Source: Staphylococcus piscifermentans
GTDB lineage: Bacteria; Bacillota; Bacilli; Staphylococcales; Staphylococcaceae
Direction of reading: 5' to 3'
Assembly (NCBI RefSeq): GCF_900186985.1
Contig: NZ_LT906447.1
Location: 2,356,001-2,420,000, forward strand
Length of the DNA stretch: 64,000 bases
Shown here: piece after piece, positions 60,151 through 64,000 of the stretch
How the letters are laid out: each line of letters begins with the position of its first letter
How positions within the stretch are numbered: the stretch's first letter is position 1
Position numbers and translations under genes: made by a program
The notes under the pieces: model-generated
Databases searched by the model: none
What the model was told of the DNA's origin: nothing
Seen by the model: the letters and a program-made list of their open reading frames with translations, nothing else

Positions 60151-60194
60151 ACAGATTCACCCCTCAAAAATTGTTCGAATGCCTTTTACTGTAA

Positions 60195-60330
60195 AAAATA
60201 ATTTGAAATGTAACAAGACAAAAAGAAAACGGCAGCACACCTGATGACACCATTTTCTATTCTGCGTTATTAATGATTTACTTTGTTATTTTATACGTAA
60301 AAGTACACACTTCTTGAACATAAATTTTTA
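60195..60330 (-). promoter_or_regulatory. rpoB leader with promoter-like boxes and hairpin
   Basis: On the minus strand TTCAAG, 17 bases, TATAAA (about 60290-60320) could be a promoter. A hairpin GAAAATGG/CCGTTTTC followed by TTTTTG at about 60220-60260 resembles an attenuator or the terminator of the methyltransferase gene. Both readings are plausible. Confidence 0.45.
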
Positions 60331-60371
60331 CATTCTATAACTATATCAGAAATAAAAATAAATGTCAATGG

Positions 60372-60977
60372 TTAACGCTTGCTTTTTAAAATATAATACC
60401 CTTTATCCTTAGTTAGGGTTGTGACATTGCCAAAAACAGCTTCCATTTTCTTTTTGGCTGATGGCATACCTTGTTTCTTTTGTATCACGACATAAAGTTC
60501 GCCATCTTGTTTTAATTTTGTATATGCATCTTCTAATATTCCATGTACAACTGATTTACCCGCTCTGATAGGAGGGTTCGTTACAATCATGTCTGCACTA
60601 TCATCTGGAATTTCAGCTAATCCATCACTTTCTTGTACCACCACATTATCAATGTGGTTCTTCTCGCTATTTTCCTTGGCCAATTCTAAAGCACGATGAT
60701 TAACGTCCAAAAGTATTACTTTATGATGCGGAGATACTTTTGCAATCATCAATCCGATAGGTCCGTAACCGCAACCTACATCTATAATTGTTTTGCTTGG
60801 ACCAGGAGGATGTTCTTTTAGAAATGTTCTTAATAATAAGTCGGATCCGTAATCAATCTTCCCTTTGGAAAATACGCCTGAATCAGTCATAAGGTTTAAT
60901 TCATTCTGCTGATAACGATACTTAAAATTCTCTTTATGACTTGCTACTTCCGGATTCCTATCATAATAATGCCCCAT
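60372..60977 (-). CDS. Class I SAM-dependent methyltransferase (RsmC-like, YbxB)
   Basis: 201 residues. SAM-binding motif IIDVGCGYGPIGLM at 64-77, and TNPPIRAGK near 134 is the NPPF-type motif of N2-guanine methyltransferases such as RsmC. Its position between rplL and rpoB is conserved in Firmicutes (YbxB). It probably modifies 16S rRNA, but this is inferred. Confidence 0.88.
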   Translation of the reverse strand: MGHYYDRNPEVASHKENFKYRYQQNELNLMTDSGVFSKGKIDYGSDLLLRTFLKEHPPGPSKTIIDVGCGYGPIGLMIAKVSPHHKVILLDVNHRALELAKENSEKNHIDNVVVQESDGLAEIPDDSADMIVTNPPIRAGKSVVHGILEDAYTKLKQDGELYVVIQKKQGMPSAKKKMEAVFGNVTTLTKDKGYYILKSKR

Positions 60978-61107
60978 ACTTACACCTCATTTATTTAACA
61001 CTCTGCAGATGCATTTCTATCCACCTTTAGAATACACATTTATAGGCTATAAAGCTATGAAAAGGCAATAAGGTGAAAGGATAATTCTAACGTGCTTACA
61101 TTAGAAA

Positions 61108-61133
61108 AACCCCGTTAACTCAATAACGGGGTT
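61108..61133 (-). terminator. rplL terminator
   Basis: AACCCCGTTA (61108-61117) pairs perfectly with TAACGGGGTT (61124-61133); TTTTTC follows on the minus strand. Confidence 0.9.
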
Positions 61134-61237
61134 TTCATTTCTCAAAGAATTCAGGCTGTGAAAACCTTAATTTTCACGATATTAACAATGGTTATTAGCC
61201 TCGTTCTCTTTTCATTCAATTCAATTAGCGGTTAGAA

Positions 61238-61603
61238 TTATTTTAATTCTACTGAAGCGCCAACTTCTTCTAATTGTTCTTTAAGTTTTTCAGCTTCTTC
61301 TTTAGGTAAAGCTTCTTTGATTACTTTAGGAGCGTTGTCTACTAATTCTTTAGCGTCTTTCAATCCTAAACCAGTTGCGTCTTTAACAGCTTTAACAACT
61401 TTGATTTTAGATGATCCAGCTGAAGTTAACTCAACGTCAAATTCAGTTTTTTCAGCAGCTTCGCCGCCGCCTGCTGCACCTGCTGCTTCTACTGGAGCTG
61501 CTGCAGTTACACCAAATTCTTCTTCAATTGCTTTTACTAAGTCATTTAATTCTAATACTGACATTTCTTTAATTGCTTCAATGATTTGTTCTTGATTAGC
61601 CAT
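61238..61603 (-). CDS. rplL: Ribosomal protein L7/L12
   Basis: 121 residues. N-terminal dimerisation helix ([20 protein letters not shown]), an alanine/glycine-rich hinge near 33-52, and the globular domain [20 protein letters not shown] with [15 protein letters not shown]. It binds translation factors on the stalk. GGAGGAATATAAT precedes the ATG. Confidence 0.99.
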   Translation of the reverse strand: MANQEQIIEAIKEMSVLELNDLVKAIEEEFGVTAAAPVEAAGAAGGGEAAEKTEFDVELTSAGSSKIKVVKAVKDATGLGLKDAKELVDNAPKVIKEALPKEEAEKLKEQLEEVGASVELK

Positions 61604-61642
61604 TATTATATTCCTCCGTTTTATAAATATTTACGTTGCTGA

Positions 61643-62146
61643 TTATTCAGCACTTTCTTCTTCTTTAGATTCTCCAACTGCTTTAACTGCATAAGCGAAA
61701 TTGCGAACAGGAGCTTGTAATACAGAAAGTAACATAGATACAAGACCGTCGTGTGATGGTAAAGAACCAACAGTTTCAACTTCTTCAGCTGAAATAATGC
61801 TTCCGTCCATTACGCCTGTTTTAATTTCTAAAGCTTCGTGTTCTTTTGCAAATCCAGCGATAACTTTTGCAGGCGCAACTACGTCATCAGTAGTTGTTGC
61901 AATAGCTGTCGGACCTGTTAAGAATTCGTCAAGACCTTCAAGGCCAGCTTGTTCTGCAGCACGACGTAACATAGTGTTTTTGTATACTTTGTACTCAACA
62001 CCAGCTTCACGTAATTGTTTACGTAATTCTGTTACTTCAGCTACTGTTAAACCACGGTAATTCACGATTACTGTTGAAACAGAATTTTTAAGTTGATCTG
62101 CAATTTGTTCAACTAATTGTTTTTTTGCTTCAATAATTCCAGACAT
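61643..62146 (-). CDS. rplJ: Ribosomal protein L10
   Basis: 167 residues. Standard L10: N-terminal rRNA-binding domain ([20 protein letters not shown]) and a C-terminal helix that recruits L7/L12 dimers. TGGAGGTGTCTGA precedes the ATG. It is 39 bases before rplL and is preceded by the L10 leader. Confidence 0.99.
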   Translation of the reverse strand: MSGIIEAKKQLVEQIADQLKNSVSTVIVNYRGLTVAEVTELRKQLREAGVEYKVYKNTMLRRAAEQAGLEGLDEFLTGPTAIATTTDDVVAPAKVIAGFAKEHEALEIKTGVMDGSIISAEEVETVGSLPSHDGLVSMLLSVLQAPVRNFAYAVKAVGESKEEESAE

Positions 62147-62337
62147 TCAGACACCTCCATATTAATTTAGTTCGGTGCTTTTCATTTGGTTTATCCCAAT
62201 AAAAAAAGCACTTTCACCCTACGGCAAAAAGTGCTTGAAAGTTTATCATAGATTACGTTCAAGTCAATTTTAGCCTCGGTAGGATATAGATTTTAAGTTA
62301 TTTATTAACTCCTACTGTCTTAGGTAAAATAATCACA
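62147..62337 (-). ncRNA. Ribosomal protein L10 leader (autoregulatory)
   Basis: A leader of about 190 bases from the promoter at 62344-62372. It holds the paired elements AGTAGGAGT and ATCCTACCGAGG typical of the L10 leader, then a hairpin GCACTTTT/GAAAGTGC (about 62207-62238) followed by TTTTTTTATT as attenuator. L10(L12)4 binding presumably represses rplJ-rplL. Confidence 0.8.
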
Positions 62338-62343
62338 TTAACC

Positions 62344-62372
62344 AATATAACGGTTTAGATGTGATATGTCAA
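62344..62372 (-). promoter_or_regulatory. rplJ promoter
   Basis: Minus strand TTGACA, 17 bases, TATATT: near-consensus sigma-A promoter, with start expected near 62337. Confidence 0.85.
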
Positions 62373-62384
62373 TATGTTTTAAAA

Positions 62385-62464
62385 AACTAGAGAAAATAAT
62401 TTCAAGCAGGTTCAGATTCAAATCAATTCGTTCGGCACGTCACAACTTGTTATTTTCTCTAGTT
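62385..62464 (-). terminator. Terminator of rplK-rplA
   Basis: AACTAGAGAAAATAA (62385-62399) pairs perfectly with TTATTTTCTCTAGTT (62450-62464) across a 50-base loop; TTTTTTAAAA overlaps the outer end on the minus strand. It separates rplA from the rplJ promoter. Confidence 0.75.
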
Positions 62465-62483
62465 CATTCATTTCAGTTATATA

Positions 62484-63179
62484 TTATAGTTTGAAGTTAG
62501 AAGTATCTACTTTGACACCAGGACCCATTGTAGTTGTAACTGCAACAGATTTGAAGTAAGTACCTTTTGCAGAAGCTGGTTTAGCTTTAGCAATAACATC
62601 TTGAAGAGTATTGAAGTTTTCAATTAAATCTTCAGTGCTGAATGATACTTTACCAATTGAAGCGTGGATAATACCAGCTTTTTCAGCACGGTATTCAACT
62701 TTACCAGCTTTGATTTCTTCAACTGCTTTTTTAACATCCATAGTTACTGTACCTGTTTTAGGGTTTGGCATTAAACCTTTAGGTCCTAATACACGACCTA
62801 ATTTACCAACTTCGCCCATCATATCTGGTGTAGCAACAACTACATCAAAGTCGAACCAGCCTTGTTGGATTTTAGTAGCGTATTCTGATTCACCTACGTA
62901 ATCAGCGCCTGCTGCTTCTGCTTCAGCAGCTTTATCACCTTTTGCGAATACTAATACACGTTGAGTTTTACCAGTTCCGTGCGGTAATACTACTGCACCA
63001 CGGATTTGCTGGTCGTTTTTACGAGTATCGATACCTAAACGGAATGCTACTTCAACAGTTGCATCAAAGTTAGCAACGCTTGTTTCTTTAGCTAAGCTGA
63101 TTGCGTCTTCAACACTGTAGTGTTCGTTACGGTCAACTTTGCTAGCAGCATCTAGATACTTTTTACCTTTTTTAGCCAT
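62484..63179 (-). CDS. rplA: Ribosomal protein L1
   Basis: 231 residues. [16 protein letters not shown] at the start, and the family signature [15 protein letters not shown] near 131 ([13 protein letters not shown]). It binds 23S rRNA at the E-site side. AAAGGAGGAAATAAT precedes the ATG. It follows rplK by 205 bases. Confidence 0.99.
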   Translation of the reverse strand: MAKKGKKYLDAASKVDRNEHYSVEDAISLAKETSVANFDATVEVAFRLGIDTRKNDQQIRGAVVLPHGTGKTQRVLVFAKGDKAAEAEAAGADYVGESEYATKIQQGWFDFDVVVATPDMMGEVGKLGRVLGPKGLMPNPKTGTVTMDVKKAVEEIKAGKVEYRAEKAGIIHASIGKVSFSTEDLIENFNTLQDVIAKAKPASAKGTYFKSVAVTTTMGPGVKVDTSNFKL

Positions 63180-63384
63180 TTATTATTTCCTCCTTTAGTG
63201 GTTTTAGCGGAATGTCCTCCCACATTACTTGCTACTGCAAGTTAAGAGCAGATGACGCTGTCAGCTGTTCGCAATATAAATATTGGATTCACTTTGAGTC
63301 ATCTGCCGGTTTGTTTCAAGTTTCAAATTGTTATGTTTGTTCGTTTAAGAGATGCATTATAGAATAGCTCTCTTTGCTACGTTA

Positions 63385-63807
63385 TTATTCTACAGTGATA
63401 CCCATACTACGAGCAGTACCTTCGATAATACGCATAGCCGCTTCTTCATCAGCCGCATTTAAGTCAGGCATTTTTGTTTGAGCGATTTCACGTACTTGAT
63501 CTTTAGTTACTGAAGCAACTTTGTTTTTGTTAGGTTCACCAGAACCTTTTTCAACGCCAGCTGCTTTTTTAAGTAGTACTGGAGCCGGTGGAGTTTTAGT
63601 AATGAATGTAAATGAACGGTCTTCATATACACTGATTTCTACCGGAATAATTAAACCTGCTTGTTCTTGTGTTCTTGCATTGAACTCTTTACAGAATCCC
63701 ATGATGTTCACACCTGCTTGACCTAATGCTGGACCAACTGGTGGTGCTGGGTTCGCTTTACCTGCAGGAATTTGTAATTTAACTACTTTTTCTACTTTTT
63801 TAGCCAC
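63385..63807 (-). CDS. rplK: Ribosomal protein L11
   Basis: 140 residues beginning at GTG 63807 ([18 protein letters not shown]), ten bases after GGAGG; the ATG at 63816 overlaps that site. The N-terminal thiostrepton/RelA-related region [19 protein letters not shown] is conserved. It binds the GTPase-centre rRNA. Confidence 0.98.
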   Translation of the reverse strand: MAKKVEKVVKLQIPAGKANPAPPVGPALGQAGVNIMGFCKEFNARTQEQAGLIIPVEISVYEDRSFTFITKTPPAPVLLKKAAGVEKGSGEPNKNKVASVTKDQVREIAQTKMPDLNAADEEAAMRIIEGTARSMGITVE

Positions 63808-63911
63808 GATGTGCACCTCCTTGATATCGTGATGTGGTCACAGGGCTCAATTTTGCCCTCCCACTCTTAAAACATTTCGTGACGAAATGGCCTGCCCTTC
63901 GCGAGCACGAC
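63808..63911 (-). promoter_or_regulatory. rplK leader with hairpins
   Basis: About 100 bases from the promoter to rplK. Contains CATTTCG/CGAAATG (63873-63889) and GGGCAAAATTGAGCCC (63844-63859) as hairpins. It may be an L1- or L11-type feedback site; the exact regulator is unknown. Confidence 0.5.
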
Positions 63912-63917
63912 CACAGT

Positions 63918-63946
63918 ATTATATCATTTAAAAATTGTAAAATCAA
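63918..63946 (-). promoter_or_regulatory. rplK-rplA promoter
   Basis: Minus strand TTGATT, exactly 17 bases, TATAAT: a strong sigma-A promoter with start near 63911. Confidence 0.88.
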
Positions 63947-64000
63947 CACTATTTTCATTTTTAGTGTTTCATGCAGTTCAATTTGAATCTTAAAGTTTCT

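Overview
The window looks like a chromosomal segment of a coagulase-negative Staphylococcus. It is AT-rich with strong GGAGG-type ribosome binding sites. It carries the staphylococcal order tuf-fusA-rpsG-rpsL-L7Ae-rpoC-rpoB-methyltransferase-rplL-rplJ-rplA-rplK, the mevalonate operon mvaK1-mvaD-mvaK2, and the block hemQ/pta/lipL. A food-associated or commensal species is plausible because no toxin, adhesin or surface-protein gene is present; the species itself is inferred, not shown.

Layout. 1-403: start of an M20 amidohydrolase. About 545-3330: an AT-rich accessory insert bracketed by two near-identical palindromes. It holds a MocR-type regulator, a truncated desaturase and an ArgO/LysE exporter. 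3364-6728: housekeeping genes (YwhD, YwfO-like HD hydrolase, GNAT, flavin reductase). 6992-8989: a small orphan protein, a NERD-domain protein that seems to start at ATT, and a 13-copy 42-bp tandem array. 9057-15819: DUF1450 protein, mevalonate operon, lipL-pta and the divergent hemQ. 15820-16675: a long intergenic region with nested hairpins. 16676-22322: split ThrE exporter, small membrane proteins, DedA, APC permease, DUF423. 22407-26695: DUF5327, ung, thiD/pdxK, a structured intergenic region with an sRNA candidate, and a ProP-like transporter. 27060-27400: a compact Fst-type type I toxin-antitoxin module. 27551-29483: folE2, bshB2, yojF. 29942-31969: nagB, hxlA, hxlB, followed by an 8-copy 43-bp tandem array. 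32569-40245: azoreductase, HAD hydrolases, tadA, two deoxynucleoside kinases, DUF454, ilvE. 40459-47571: S66 peptidase, threonine dehydrogenase, two GNATs, a choloylglycine-hydrolase-family enzyme, kbl and a second M20 enzyme. 47690-63807: translation and transcription core on the minus strand.

How the genes work together. The three mva genes convert mevalonate to isopentenyl diphosphate. pta and lipL overlap by one base and link acetyl-phosphate and lipoyl metabolism. hxlA-hxlB make the formaldehyde-fixing/pentose-linked RuMP pair. tdh and kbl make the two-step threonine-to-glycine route. bshB2 serves bacillithiol synthesis. The two kinases and tadA serve nucleotide salvage and tRNA editing. 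The most interesting non-textbook elements are the Fst-like toxin with a readable antitoxin promoter, the sRNA candidate whose two loops both carry TTGTCCC, the two families of hairpin-forming tandem repeats, the palindrome-bracketed insert with a direct-repeat MocR operator, and the ATT start of the NERD gene.
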